This document shows, piece by piece, positions 1 through 7,860 of a stretch of 58,898 nt of DNA (position 1 is the first letter of the stretch; the number at the start of each line of letters is the position of its first letter). Below the pieces are notes generated by a model. It saw only the letters and a list, made by a program, of their open reading frames with translations, was not told the origin of the DNA and did not search any database. Origin of the DNA: Nitrospirales bacterium (GTDB lineage Bacteria > Nitrospirota > Nitrospiria > Nitrospirales > UBA8639). The position numbers and the translations under genes were made by a program. Where the stretch lies: positions 1 to 58,898 of the forward strand of contig JAAXIB010000017.1 in the NCBI GenBank assembly GCA_012270585.1. Reading direction: 5' to 3'.

Positions 1-205
1 ACATTTTTAATCGAGGATCCAGGGTCTTTGTTTTGTCCCCCTCACCCCAACCCTCTCCCACGATGGGGAGAGGGGGAATCGGGAATGACAAAAGGAGGTT
101 ATTTTCATACCAATGACAGAAAAGGACATCGAGGCTCCAGGAGTTTTGCTTTTGTCTCTTGCGTTGGTGCGCGCGCCATTTCATGACGCCCTCTCGCTCA
201 CCGTG
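1..205. repeat. Intergenic cluster of dispersed palindromic repeats
   Basis: Three repeat types seen elsewhere in the window lie side by side here. A 'taatcgaggatccagggtc' element occupies about 1-30. A CCCTCACCCC...CTCTCCC/GGGGAGAGGG hairpin lies at 37-76. A 'gggaatgacaaaaggaggtt' element followed by 'attttcataccaatgacag' runs from 81 to about 130. The remaining bases up to 205 show nothing recognisable. Confidence 0.7.
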
Positions 206-1276
206 CTAGAGCCTCCAGCGTAAAGCCGTATGCAGACCGATATCGGGAGCGGCGCGATGCATGCCGTCATCTTCGGTGACGGCGATTTCAAACGTCCCGT
301 TCTCGGTAACCTTTACCGTGCCGCCGAAGCCCAGGATGATGACCGGATCAGCGAGCACATCCAGATGCGAGGCCCGATAGGGCGAGGAATGAACATCGAC
401 CTGCACCGTCAGATTCAGTCGGGACAGGGCACGCCAGGTCGCACCCACTCGTCCGAACGCAATGAACGGATCCCCCACGTTCGAAAGTCTCTTCGGAGGC
501 TCGGCGACAACGAAGCCCAGCGTCGCGGCATACAACCACCGGCGGGCCGTGGCCGACCAGGGCAGGGCGCCCGAGGTTTCCGCCCAGAGCGACGTCGAAA
601 AGCGGCCGGACCCCGCCAGCGAGCCGGCGTGACCCGTTGGGATCTTCACGTTGCCCCGGACCGTCAACCCGTCGTTCTGAACCGGCCACTCCGGCACGGC
701 ATACCCGGCGCCGAGCACCAGATCACCCAGCGAGAACACGTCCCGGCGGAGATCGACGCGGGTGCCGGCGCCGTCCGCGTAGAAGACGGCCATGCGATCC
801 CGCGGGGTCTTGTCCCTGCCGCCCTGAGGAAGACCAAAGGTCTGATGCCAACCCTCGATGAACCCATCAAAAAACCCGGCATGGTGCCCGACGACGGACA
901 GTTCCAGGAAATACTCCCAACGCGACCGGAACCCTCGGCGTAGCATGAGGCTGCTGCGGTACGTCTCACCATCAAGCAACAGCCGCTCGGACCCGGAGAC
1001 GGCGGCACTCAGATAAGACGCGGTATCAACGGCGAACGTGAGTTCCGACGAACCCGGTGACAACGTGCGAGTGCCGACGGAAACAGGGACGCCGTAGGGA
1101 ACATGGAAAGGGTTCAAATTGACGAGGCGCAAGGGCATGGCAACCGCGACGTCATCGACCTGACCCGACGTGGCGGCAGACGGCCACAGCACAGGGATGA
1201 CGAACAAACAAAGCAAGGCGGTCGAGATCGCGTGGTGTGGCAAACATAGCAGACGTAACCGTGTCATCATGGGCAT
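206..1276 (-). CDS. DUF3187 family outer-membrane protein
   Basis: A 356-residue protein of the DUF3187 family, whose function is unknown but which looks like an outer-membrane beta-barrel. It has an N-terminal signal segment (about residues 5-37), then the family's conserved blocks: 'LLLDGETYRSSL', a 'GHHAGFFDGFIEGWH' stretch, 'FGLPQGGRDKTPRDR', and repeated alternating-hydrophobic strands up to a C-terminal 'LRWRL'. The reading frame stays open for a further 101 codons upstream, but that extension runs through a dispersed repeat and lacks protein character. I therefore start at the ATG at 1276, just before the signal peptide. A second in-frame ATG lies three codons further in. It is divergent from pabB and not part of an obvious operon. 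The family call rests on recalled conserved blocks. Confidence 0.75.
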   Translation of the reverse strand: MPMMTRLRLLCLPHHAISTALLCLFVIPVLWPSAATSGQVDDVAVAMPLRLVNLNPFHVPYGVPVSVGTRTLSPGSSELTFAVDTASYLSAAVSGSERLLLDGETYRSSLMLRRGFRSRWEYFLELSVVGHHAGFFDGFIEGWHQTFGLPQGGRDKTPRDRMAVFYADGAGTRVDLRRDVFSLGDLVLGAGYAVPEWPVQNDGLTVRGNVKIPTGHAGSLAGSGRFSTSLWAETSGALPWSATARRWLYAATLGFVVAEPPKRLSNVGDPFIAFGRVGATWRALSRLNLTVQVDVHSSPYRASHLDVLADPVIILGFGGTVKVTENGTFEIAVTEDDGMHRAAPDIGLHTALRWRL

Positions 1277-1424
1277 GATCCTTAGAGCGATGGTAATGTA
1301 AGAAAGAGATCTGCTTTCAATTCCGCTGTCGGTCCAGGATTGTGGCATTCCAATAATCAAATGTCCAATCCGGTCTCGACCACTCGTCGATCGATCCTCC
1401 CTGCAACCTGCAAGGACAGGCGTC

Positions 1425-1470
1425 GGGAATGACAAAAGGAGGTTATTTTCACACCAATGACAGAAAAGGA
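1425..1470. repeat. Dispersed repeat copy in the DUF3187/pabB divergent gap
   Basis: A copy of the 'gggaatgacaaaaggaggtt' + 'attttca.accaatgacag' element also found at 81-130, about 4198-4226, 4299-4350 and, inverted, 12278-12310. It lies in the roughly 306-base gap between two divergent genes (1277-1582). I see no convincing promoter motif in the rest of that gap. Confidence 0.7.
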
Positions 1471-1582
1471 AATGCCAGGCAAAGCCTGGACGTCTTCCTC
1501 CACGTTTCTCACGGAGGGGCTTTTCTCCCCTTTCCACTCCCGCTATGATACGCACACAACCATCCGAAACCGTTTCCAAACC

Positions 1583-3070
1583 ATGAGCCAGCCCGTTCTT
1601 TCTTCAGGTTCGTCCACGCATTCCGACACCGGCCGCTTCCCGCTGGTCCGGACCAGGCCTTTTCTTGAAGAAAATCCTTGGGACGTCTACCGGCGCATCG
1701 CTGTTCCGCGCCGGCCGGCCGTCCTCCTGGAAAGCGGGAAACCGCCTTCCGGCCAAGCCCGCTATTCATTCGTGGCCACCGACCCGTACCTGATCTTCTC
1801 CGGAGGCCCGGGCCACTATTCTCTGGAAACGGAACACGGCACGACGCAACATCGCGGGGACCCGCTTTCCTCCTTATTCAAAGTGCTGGGTCCGTGCCTC
1901 GTGCCTCGTTCCGCCGCCCTGCCGCCGTTCATCGGTGGCGCCGTCGGGTACGTGAGTTACGATGCCGTTCGACACTACGAAGTGCTCCCGTCGCTGGCCC
2001 GCCCGGATCTCCCCCTGCCCGATCTGGAGTTTCTGTTTTTCGATCTCGTGGTCGTCATCGATCACTGCACCCGGTTGCTGCACATGGTGTTCACGCCGGC
2101 TCCCGACCGGCTGCTGTCCGAATCCCATGAGGCCTTGCATCGTGAGGGCACCGCCCGGATGGCCGAACTAGACGGCCGCCTGGGTTCCCCGTTTGTGGAG
2201 ACCGACCTATGGGGGTCGCCCATCAAGGCCTCGACCATGGAGGGCACCCATTCTGAACGGGAATACGTCGAGCGCGTGCAACGGTGTCAAGAGTTCATCG
2301 GCGCTGGCGACATCTATCAGGCCAACCTCGCCCAGCGCTTTTCCGTCGCCTTCAATCCGGTGGAGGACCATTCGCTCCACGTCATCGGCCAAAACCTGTA
2401 TCACCGCCTGCGTGCGGTGAACCCGTCGCCGTTTTCCGGCTTGTTTGTGACCGGCAACCTCGCGTTGGTCTCGTCCTCGCCCGAACGGCTCTTCCAGGTT
2501 ACCGGCAACCGGGTGACCACCCGTCCCATTGCCGGCACCCGGCCACGAGGTCGCACCGTGGGTGAAGATCACGAACTCATGGACAACCTCCGGCTCGACG
2601 CGAAAGAACGCGCGGAACACGTCATGCTGGTGGACCTGGCCCGCAATGACCTGGGCCGCGTCTGCGAATACGGGTCGGTCCATGTGGACGAATTCATGAC
2701 GATCGAGCAGTATTCGCACGTGGCGCATTTGGTGTCCGAGGTCGCGGGCACGCTGAGTCCCGCCTGTTCGCCCCCGGACCTCATCCGGTCCGTGTTCCCG
2801 GGCGGTACGATCACCGGTGCTCCCAAGATCCGCTGCATGGAGATTATTGAAGAACTGGAACCCGTTCGTCGCGGGCCCTATACCGGGTCTCTGGGATACG
2901 TGAGTTGGACCGGCGACGCGGACTTCAACATTCTGATTCGCACCATGGTCCTGACGCAGCAACGGGCCTACCTGCAAGTGGGCGCCGGCATCGTCGCGGA
3001 CTCCGAGCCTCATCGCGAATACCAGGAAACTCTGGACAAAGCCCAGGCCTTGTTCGAAGCGTTGCAGTAG
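1583..3070 (+). CDS. pabB: Aminodeoxychorismate synthase component I (PIAGT type)
   Basis: A 495-residue chorismate-binding enzyme of the TrpE/PabB family. It would convert chorismate to 4-amino-4-deoxychorismate for p-aminobenzoate and folate, using ammonia from a glutaminase partner that is not in this window. The C-terminal chorismate-binding domain shows 'GDIYQANLAQRF', 'SSSPERLF', 'RPIAGTRPRG' (Ala317), 'LVDLARNDLGRV', 'FPGGTITGAPKIR' and 'QVGAGIVADSEP'. The PIAGT motif replaces the PIKGT lysine of E. coli PabB. PIAGT is typical of anthranilate synthases but is also known in a PabB subclass. The next gene is a pabC-like lyase 18 bases downstream, which favours PabB over TrpE. The start is the ATG at 1583; an upstream in-frame ATG at 1457 lies in a dispersed repeat. 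Confidence 0.85.
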   Translation: MSQPVLSSGSSTHSDTGRFPLVRTRPFLEENPWDVYRRIAVPRRPAVLLESGKPPSGQARYSFVATDPYLIFSGGPGHYSLETEHGTTQHRGDPLSSLFKVLGPCLVPRSAALPPFIGGAVGYVSYDAVRHYEVLPSLARPDLPLPDLEFLFFDLVVVIDHCTRLLHMVFTPAPDRLLSESHEALHREGTARMAELDGRLGSPFVETDLWGSPIKASTMEGTHSEREYVERVQRCQEFIGAGDIYQANLAQRFSVAFNPVEDHSLHVIGQNLYHRLRAVNPSPFSGLFVTGNLALVSSSPERLFQVTGNRVTTRPIAGTRPRGRTVGEDHELMDNLRLDAKERAEHVMLVDLARNDLGRVCEYGSVHVDEFMTIEQYSHVAHLVSEVAGTLSPACSPPDLIRSVFPGGTITGAPKIRCMEIIEELEPVRRGPYTGSLGYVSWTGDADFNILIRTMVLTQQRAYLQVGAGIVADSEPHREYQETLDKAQALFEALQ

Positions 3071-3088
3071 GACGCCGTGTTGCCTTCC

Positions 3089-3949
3089 ATGTGGGTATAT
3101 CTGAATGACCGGATCGTCCAGGCGAATCGGGCGCGGGTCTCCGTCTTCGATCGCGGGTACCTGTATGGCGAGGGCGTCTTCGAGACCGTTCGGATCCACG
3201 ACGGGCGCCCAGCCTGGCTGGAACGGCATCTCGCGCGACTCGCCGACTCCTGCCGGCAGATCCGGATGCCGGTACCCGAAAAAAACTGGCCCGCGATCGT
3301 TCAGCGGGTGATCGACAAGAACCGTGTGGACCATGCGTTGATTCGCCTGACGCTCTCCCGTGGTCCCGCTTCCCCCGGGACCCGGGAATTCACAATCCCT
3401 GATGCCGGCCCAACGGTCGTGCTGTTTCCGCGACCCCTCCCGCACGTCACACGCTCCCAACGCCGCAAGGGGGTCGGGATCACCTTCGTCACGGTCCGCA
3501 GGCCGTCACTGCGTTCGTATGCGGCCCACGCCAAAACCCTGAACTATCTCAACAATCTGTTGGCCAAACGGGAGGCTGAGGAACGGAGCGCCTTTGAAGG
3601 ATTGATGTTGACCACCGGCGGGCACTTGGCCGAATGCTCGATGAGCAACCTTTTTTTTATCAGGGACAAGACGCTGTACACGCCGTCACTGGCCTGTGGC
3701 GTCCTGCCCGGCATCACCCGGGGAGTCGTGCTGGAAATGGCCCCGACCCTGGGCCTGCAAACCCGGGAGGGCCGCTACCGTCCCGAAGTCCTGTATGAAG
3801 CGGATGAATGTTTTCTGACGAGCAGCGGGGTGGGTATTCTCCCGGTTGCAACAATCGATGGGCATCCCTTCCCCAAGCAAACGTCCCGTTCCTGGGTGGC
3901 AACACTTCACACCCGGTACGAGCACCTGCTGAGAGCACAGAGTCGATAA
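3089..3949 (+). CDS. pabC: Aminodeoxychorismate lyase / class IV aminotransferase
   Basis: A 286-residue PLP-dependent fold-type IV enzyme. As the partner of pabB it would remove pyruvate from aminodeoxychorismate to give p-aminobenzoate. N-terminal 'VFDRGYLYGEGVFETVR' and the central 'HAKTLNYLNN', which carries the PLP lysine, are family hallmarks, as are 'LAECSMSNLFF' and the C-terminal 'DECFLTSSGVGILPV'. An alternative GTG start lies 12 bases upstream at 3077; the ATG at 3089 places 'WVYLNDRIV' at the N-terminus as in homologues. A branched-chain or D-amino-acid aminotransferase cannot be excluded by sequence alone, because the family is hard to split. The position directly behind pabB makes PabC the best call. 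Confidence 0.8.
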   Translation: MWVYLNDRIVQANRARVSVFDRGYLYGEGVFETVRIHDGRPAWLERHLARLADSCRQIRMPVPEKNWPAIVQRVIDKNRVDHALIRLTLSRGPASPGTREFTIPDAGPTVVLFPRPLPHVTRSQRRKGVGITFVTVRRPSLRSYAAHAKTLNYLNNLLAKREAEERSAFEGLMLTTGGHLAECSMSNLFFIRDKTLYTPSLACGVLPGITRGVVLEMAPTLGLQTREGRYRPEVLYEADECFLTSSGVGILPVATIDGHPFPKQTSRSWVATLHTRYEHLLRAQSR

Positions 3950-4386
3950 GGCCTGTCCCGACGCCTGTCCTCGAGGATCCATGGGTTTGTTCTTGCCTTC
4001 GTCCTTATCTGTCATCCTCGACGCCTGTCCTCGACATTTGTAATCGAGGATCCAGAGTCTTTTCTTTGCCTTCGCCCTTTTCTGTCATTCTCGACATTAG
4101 TAATCGAGAATCCAGTGCCTTTTCTTTTCCTTTCGTTTACGAAGAGAACGACTCTGGATTCCTGCTTTCGCAGGAATGACAGTTCGGGGGTGTCTTAGCT
4201 ATTTTCATACCAATGACAGAAAGAGTAATCGGGGATCCAGAGTTTTTGCTTTTTCCCCCTCACCCCAGCCCTCTCCCACGAGGGGGAGAGGGGGAAGCGG
4301 AAATGACAAAAGGAGGTCATTTTCGTATCAATGACAGAGAAAGAGTAATCGGGGAGTTGTCGTCGGGGAAAGAAGGAAAAAGGAAG
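3950..4386. repeat. Dense cluster of dispersed palindromic repeats between pabC and nadB
   Basis: This convergent gap is built almost entirely of repeats. Three degenerate tandem units of the 'ctcgacatt.gtaatcgaggatccag' type lie at about 3971-4125. A perfect hairpin ATTCCTGC-tttc-GCAGGAAT at 4158-4177 resembles the dRS3/REP-type 'ATTCCC...GGGAAT' elements of other bacteria. Two copies of the 'attttcataccaatgacag' element lie at about 4198-4226 and 4299-4350, and a CCCTCACCCC/CTCTCCC hairpin at 4255-4294. No gene is visible. Confidence 0.75.
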
Positions 4387-6009
4387 CTACCCGGCGCGCC
4401 GCCGGGTTTTTGGAGAAGAACGGAGAGAGTCGTCCAGACGGACTTGGCTGTGCGTTTTCCACGCCGCCCCCCGGCAACTCGGGAAGTCTTCCCGGTAATG
4501 CGTCCCCAGGCTGTTCTCCCGCCACAACGCGGCTTCGGTCACACATCGCGCCACCTGAATCATGTTCCTGACTTCGAGGTCGGAGCGCGTCTGCAACGAA
4601 GCCCGGATTTGCGGATCCCACCGGGAAAGTTGCGCCAGCGCCTGGATCAAAGAATCGCCGGTCCTGACCAACCCGACTTTGGTCCACATCAGCCGGCGTA
4701 AGGAGTTCCTGAGTTTTTCGCTGTCTTCCAACGCGCCGACCGGTTCCGCGGCGAACCGTGCAGCCAGACTTTTCAAGTGCGCCCGCTTGGGGCCCGCCGG
4801 AAGGGACGTCGCCGCTTTGGCGGCACGGTATCCGAAGACGAGCCCTTCCAACAAGGAATTGCTCGCCAAGCGATTCGCCCCGTGTACCCCGTTGCAGGCC
4901 ACTTCTCCGGCGGCGAACAGGCCGGGCACGGTGGTCTCTCCATCAATCCCCGCTTTCAGGCCGCCCATGAAATAATGGGCACTTGGAGAAACCGGAATCC
5001 ATTCTTCCGTGATGTCGATGTCGAACCGCAGGCAGGTCTGATAAATCGTCGGGAACCGTTTTTTGATGAAGCCCTTCCCCAAATGGGTGACGTCCAAATA
5101 CACGTGGCGCGACCGGGAAGCGGCCATTTCCGACCAGATCGCCCGGGCGACAATATCCCGGGAAGCCATTTCCGCAGCCGGATGATACCGTGACAGGAAC
5201 AACGCTCCTTTCCGGTTTCGGAGTACCCCGCCTTCGCCCCGCATGGCTTCGGACAACAGAAACGGCGGGCTGGAGGGCAGATACAGCGCCGTGGGATGAA
5301 ATTGAACGAACTCCATGTCTTCCAACACGACACCCGCCCGATAGGCCATGGCCATGCCGTCGCCCGTGGCATTTCCCGTATTGGTGGTCCTCCCGTAAAT
5401 CTGACCTGCGCCACCGGTGGTCAGAATCACGGCCGCGGCCGGGAGGAGCTTCACGTCCCCCGTGGCTTCATTCACCGCAACCGCGCCGCAGCACCGGCCA
5501 TCCATGACCAACAGGTCCTTGGTAAAATGACGATCAAACCATTGAATGTCGGGATGCTGCCTGGCCCGTTCCAGCAGGACGCGAATCATTTCAATGCCCG
5601 TCGCATCCCCCCGGGCCCGCAGAACGCGGTTCCGGCTGTGAGCCCCTTCCTTGGTGAAGGCAAATTTCCCGCCGACCTTGTCGAACTGCGTGCCCCAGGT
5701 GATGAGTTCCTGGATCCGGGTCGGCCCTTCCTCCACCAGGACTCGGGCCGCATCTTCCCGACCGAGCTGATGCCCGGCCCGAATCGTATCGGAGAAATGC
5801 AGGTTCACGTCGTCTTCGACATTCAGGGCGACGGCCACTCCGCCCTGGGCGTACATCGAATTGCTTTCCAGGCGGCTGCCTTTTGTCACGATCAACACCC
5901 GTCCGTATCGACCCAACTCGATCGCGGCACGCAATCCTGCGATCCCGCTCCCGATCACCAGGAAGTCGGCCTCCGGCCCCCAACGATACTGTGTCGTGCT
6001 TTTTTTCAT
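4387..6009 (-). CDS. nadB: L-aspartate oxidase
   Basis: A 540-residue flavoprotein that oxidises L-aspartate to iminoaspartate, the first step of de novo NAD synthesis. The N-terminal Rossmann motif 'VIGSGIAGLRAA' (about residues 18-29) binds FAD. 'SMYAQGGVAVAL' follows at 51-62, with the FAD/substrate blocks 'TTGGAGQIYGRTTN', 'EFVQFHPTALY', 'SAHYFMGGLKAG' and 'HGANRLASNSLLEGLVFGYRAA'. These are diagnostic for NadB over the related fumarate reductase and succinate dehydrogenase flavoproteins, which are larger. It is full length. nadA and nadC are not in the window. The 3' end runs towards the repeat cluster behind pabC. Confidence 0.93.
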   Translation of the reverse strand: MKKSTTQYRWGPEADFLVIGSGIAGLRAAIELGRYGRVLIVTKGSRLESNSMYAQGGVAVALNVEDDVNLHFSDTIRAGHQLGREDAARVLVEEGPTRIQELITWGTQFDKVGGKFAFTKEGAHSRNRVLRARGDATGIEMIRVLLERARQHPDIQWFDRHFTKDLLVMDGRCCGAVAVNEATGDVKLLPAAAVILTTGGAGQIYGRTTNTGNATGDGMAMAYRAGVVLEDMEFVQFHPTALYLPSSPPFLLSEAMRGEGGVLRNRKGALFLSRYHPAAEMASRDIVARAIWSEMAASRSRHVYLDVTHLGKGFIKKRFPTIYQTCLRFDIDITEEWIPVSPSAHYFMGGLKAGIDGETTVPGLFAAGEVACNGVHGANRLASNSLLEGLVFGYRAAKAATSLPAGPKRAHLKSLAARFAAEPVGALEDSEKLRNSLRRLMWTKVGLVRTGDSLIQALAQLSRWDPQIRASLQTRSDLEVRNMIQVARCVTEAALWRENSLGTHYREDFPSCRGAAWKTHSQVRLDDSLRSSPKTRRRAG

Positions 6010-6099
6010 GGAAACCGCAAGTTTTGAGGTTGGACGGCAAAATCGAGAGCATCAAAAATGGGGGTGATCAGCGGCCTCATGAAGAACCAGGAACGGAGG

Positions 6100-6564
6100 C
6101 TACCGGCCGGCCTTTCCGAACGGCATGGCTCCTTCCACGCCAGCCAACAAAATATCCTTCGTGCCACTCCACACCCACACCCCGTGCCCGCGGTCCGTCA
6201 CCGGCGTTTCTTCGGGAGAGCGTTGCCATTCTCCCTCCCATCGCACGTTGACCGCGATCCGTTCTCCTTGAATGTAAATCCGCTCAATCGTGACGTTCAG
6301 GGAAATCGTTGAATACGTGTCGAAGTCCCGCTGGATCTGACCTTCAAGCCGCTGAAATCCTTCTAACGGCAACATCAATTTTCGAATCACGTCGAGCTTT
6401 TGCTGTTCATATGCCGAGCGTAAGGTTTCCACCGCCTGCACGATTCGCTCAAATCGGGCATGGTCTTCGGAAAATTTCTTGTCGCTGGAGAAGAACTGGC
6501 ACCCCGTGAGAATCACGGCGAGGAGCAGGGGCAGACTGAAAAAAAAGACGTGGGATCGAACCAT
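6100..6564 (-). CDS. Small lipoprotein of unknown function
   Basis: A 154-residue protein with a typical lipoprotein signal. A hydrophobic stretch at residues 6-20 ends in the lipobox 'LTGC', so Cys22 would be acylated and the mature protein anchored in a membrane. The mature part starts with a charged helix-rich region ('FERIVQAVETLRSAYEQQK') and ends in beta-rich sequence ('TYSTISLNVTIERIYIQGERIAVNVRWEGEW'). This suggests a nuclear transport factor 2 or SnoaL-like fold, but I cannot assign a family. It lies 90 bases upstream of nadB on the same strand and could be co-transcribed. Function unknown. Confidence 0.7.
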   Translation of the reverse strand: MVRSHVFFFSLPLLLAVILTGCQFFSSDKKFSEDHARFERIVQAVETLRSAYEQQKLDVIRKLMLPLEGFQRLEGQIQRDFDTYSTISLNVTIERIYIQGERIAVNVRWEGEWQRSPEETPVTDRGHGVWVWSGTKDILLAGVEGAMPFGKAGR

Positions 6565-6666
6565 GGGGCCATTATAGCGAGAGCGTGATAAAACCTCAAA
6601 AGCCGTTGACCGGATGAGAAGTTCAGGCGGCGATCTCGCCGGTCAAGTTCGTATCGCTGCCCTTTT

Positions 6667-7062
6667 CTATGCCCTGACTGCCAAGGGATGCCCTACAAGA
6701 TGCCGATCGATGGTCAGGAGTTTGAGACCCTCTTCCTGGGCCTGAACGAGCAGGATTTCGTCAAACGGATCTTTATGGGCGACGGGAATCTCCAGCGACC
6801 GGGCTGCGTGACTCGGGGTCATCGGCAGGAAAATGACATTCTGATCTTCAAGCATGTCAATCACAACGTTCGGGTCGAAGAAACTCTTGCGTCTGCCCGA
6901 TCGGTCCCGGCCCTGGAATTTCAGCCGCATTTCCCAGATCGACACCGCGCTCACATAGAGCTGTATCGCCTGATTTGTGAGAATGAGCCGCTCAGCATCA
7001 GATAAACGCGCGGGTTGCGTCGTTAAGCGATAGAGATATGAAGTGTCAAGCAGAATCCGCAT
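6667..7062 (-). CDS. PIN-domain ribonuclease toxin (VapC-like)
   Basis: A 131-residue PIN-domain protein, expected to be a Mg-dependent RNase that acts as the toxin of a type II toxin-antitoxin pair. The acidic metal-binding residues are in place: Asp6 in 'LLDTSYL', Glu44 in 'SIWEM', Asp98/Asp101 in 'HKDPFDEILL' and Asp119 in 'TIDRHL'. It follows the antitoxin gene by 8 bases on the same strand, so the two are almost certainly one operon. The sequence groups with the PIN subfamily usually paired with Phd/YefM antitoxins rather than with AbrB-type VapB. Confidence 0.85.
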   Translation of the reverse strand: MRILLDTSYLYRLTTQPARLSDAERLILTNQAIQLYVSAVSIWEMRLKFQGRDRSGRRKSFFDPNVVIDMLEDQNVIFLPMTPSHAARSLEIPVAHKDPFDEILLVQAQEEGLKLLTIDRHLVGHPLAVRA

Positions 7063-7070
7063 AATCCAGC

Positions 7071-7325
7071 CTATTCGAGCCCGAGCACCTTGCGGCTGAA
7101 CGCCGGATCATCATATTGCTCGGGCCATTCCCTCTCGTCGTCTTTGATTCCGAGACGATGACGGGCCTCGTTCAGTTTGTCGAAATCAATCCCGCCAGGC
7201 TTGCGGAAGCGCACAAGTTCCACCGCCGGCTCTCCATGCTTCGTGATAACAACGCGCTCGCCGCCTTGGGCAGCGGCGACAAGTTCGGAAAGGCGGGCCT
7301 TTGCCTGCCGTAGTGCAAATTCCAT
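7071..7325 (-). CDS. Phd/YefM-family antitoxin
   Basis: An 84-residue antitoxin of the prevent-host-death (Phd/YefM) family. It would bind operator DNA through its N-terminal half and neutralise the adjacent PIN toxin with its flexible C-terminus. The N-terminal block 'ALRQAKARLSELVAAAQGGERVVITKHGEPAVELV' (given here as its family consensus region, residues 4-38) is typical. The C-terminal third is charged and low-complexity, as expected for a toxin-wrapping tail. It lies upstream of the toxin gene with an 8-base gap. Confidence 0.85.
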   Translation of the reverse strand: MEFALRQAKARLSELVAAAQGGERVVITKHGEPAVELVRFRKPGGIDFDKLNEARHRLGIKDDEREWPEQYDDPAFSRKVLGLE

Positions 7326-7557
7326 AAAAGACCTCCTGAGAATTCACATTGATGACAGTATGTGCCTTTTCGTGTCTACGGTCAAGACTACACTGTCACC
7401 ACAAGTAACCCTCGCCTTTTCTTGACACTTCTTGGGACGCTGTGTTACCTCTGCATTCTTTATAACTGTCTTGATCACGTGGCTCTCGACCGTCAGTGAG
7501 ACCCGGACCGTCGTGCAGTTGCCAGTTTCCGCCTGAGGAAGAAATGAAGGAGTGTGA

Positions 7558-7653
7558 ATGGCGAGTGTAGTGAAAAAACGACGAAAAAAAATGCGGAAGC
7601 ATAAGCATAAAAAACTTCGCCGACGCATGAAATTCGCCCGTCGGCGGAACTGA
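7558..7653 (+). CDS. 31-residue ribosomal protein, bS22 / mS38 (AURKAIP1/COX24) type
   Basis: A very small gene encoding MASVVKKRRKKMRKHKHKKL plus 11 further residues, mostly Arg and Lys. It matches the short bacterial proteins of the AURKAIP1/COX24 family: mycobacterial ribosomal protein bS22 and the C-terminal part of mitochondrial mS38. In known members the small-subunit protein threads into rRNA near the decoding site. Over half the residues are basic and the 'S-V-x-K-K-R-R-K-K-M' N-terminus is the family signature. A strong Shine-Dalgarno AAGGAG (7547-7552) sits 5 bases before the ATG. It stands alone between the Phd antitoxin (divergent) and the ABC exporter. It is easily missed because of its size. 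Confidence 0.82.
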   Translation: MASVVKKRRKKMRKHKHKKLRRRMKFARRRN

Positions 7654-7860
7654 GAGTCACCATTCCAGCACCAGGTGGGCCGGCACCAAGACAACTCATG
7701 GACGAAACGACCGCACCGGCTTTGCGGTACCCAGGCCATGAGGACTGAGCCGGTGAAGGCATCGGCATAGTCCTCCCTTTTGTTTTCGAGCCTGAGACGG
7801 TCCATGGCCACCTGTTTTTCCGCACTCGTTTCCTGCCGCGTCTGACGAATAGCCCTTGCC

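Noticed and set aside
1457-1582. An N-terminal extension of pabB
   Set aside because: The extra codons lie in a dispersed repeat and do not resemble the family; the ATG at 1583 gives the usual length.
2207-3460. A 417-codon minus-strand frame opposite pabB and pabC
   Set aside because: It is an antisense shadow produced by the GC-rich codon pattern of the two well-conserved plus-strand genes.
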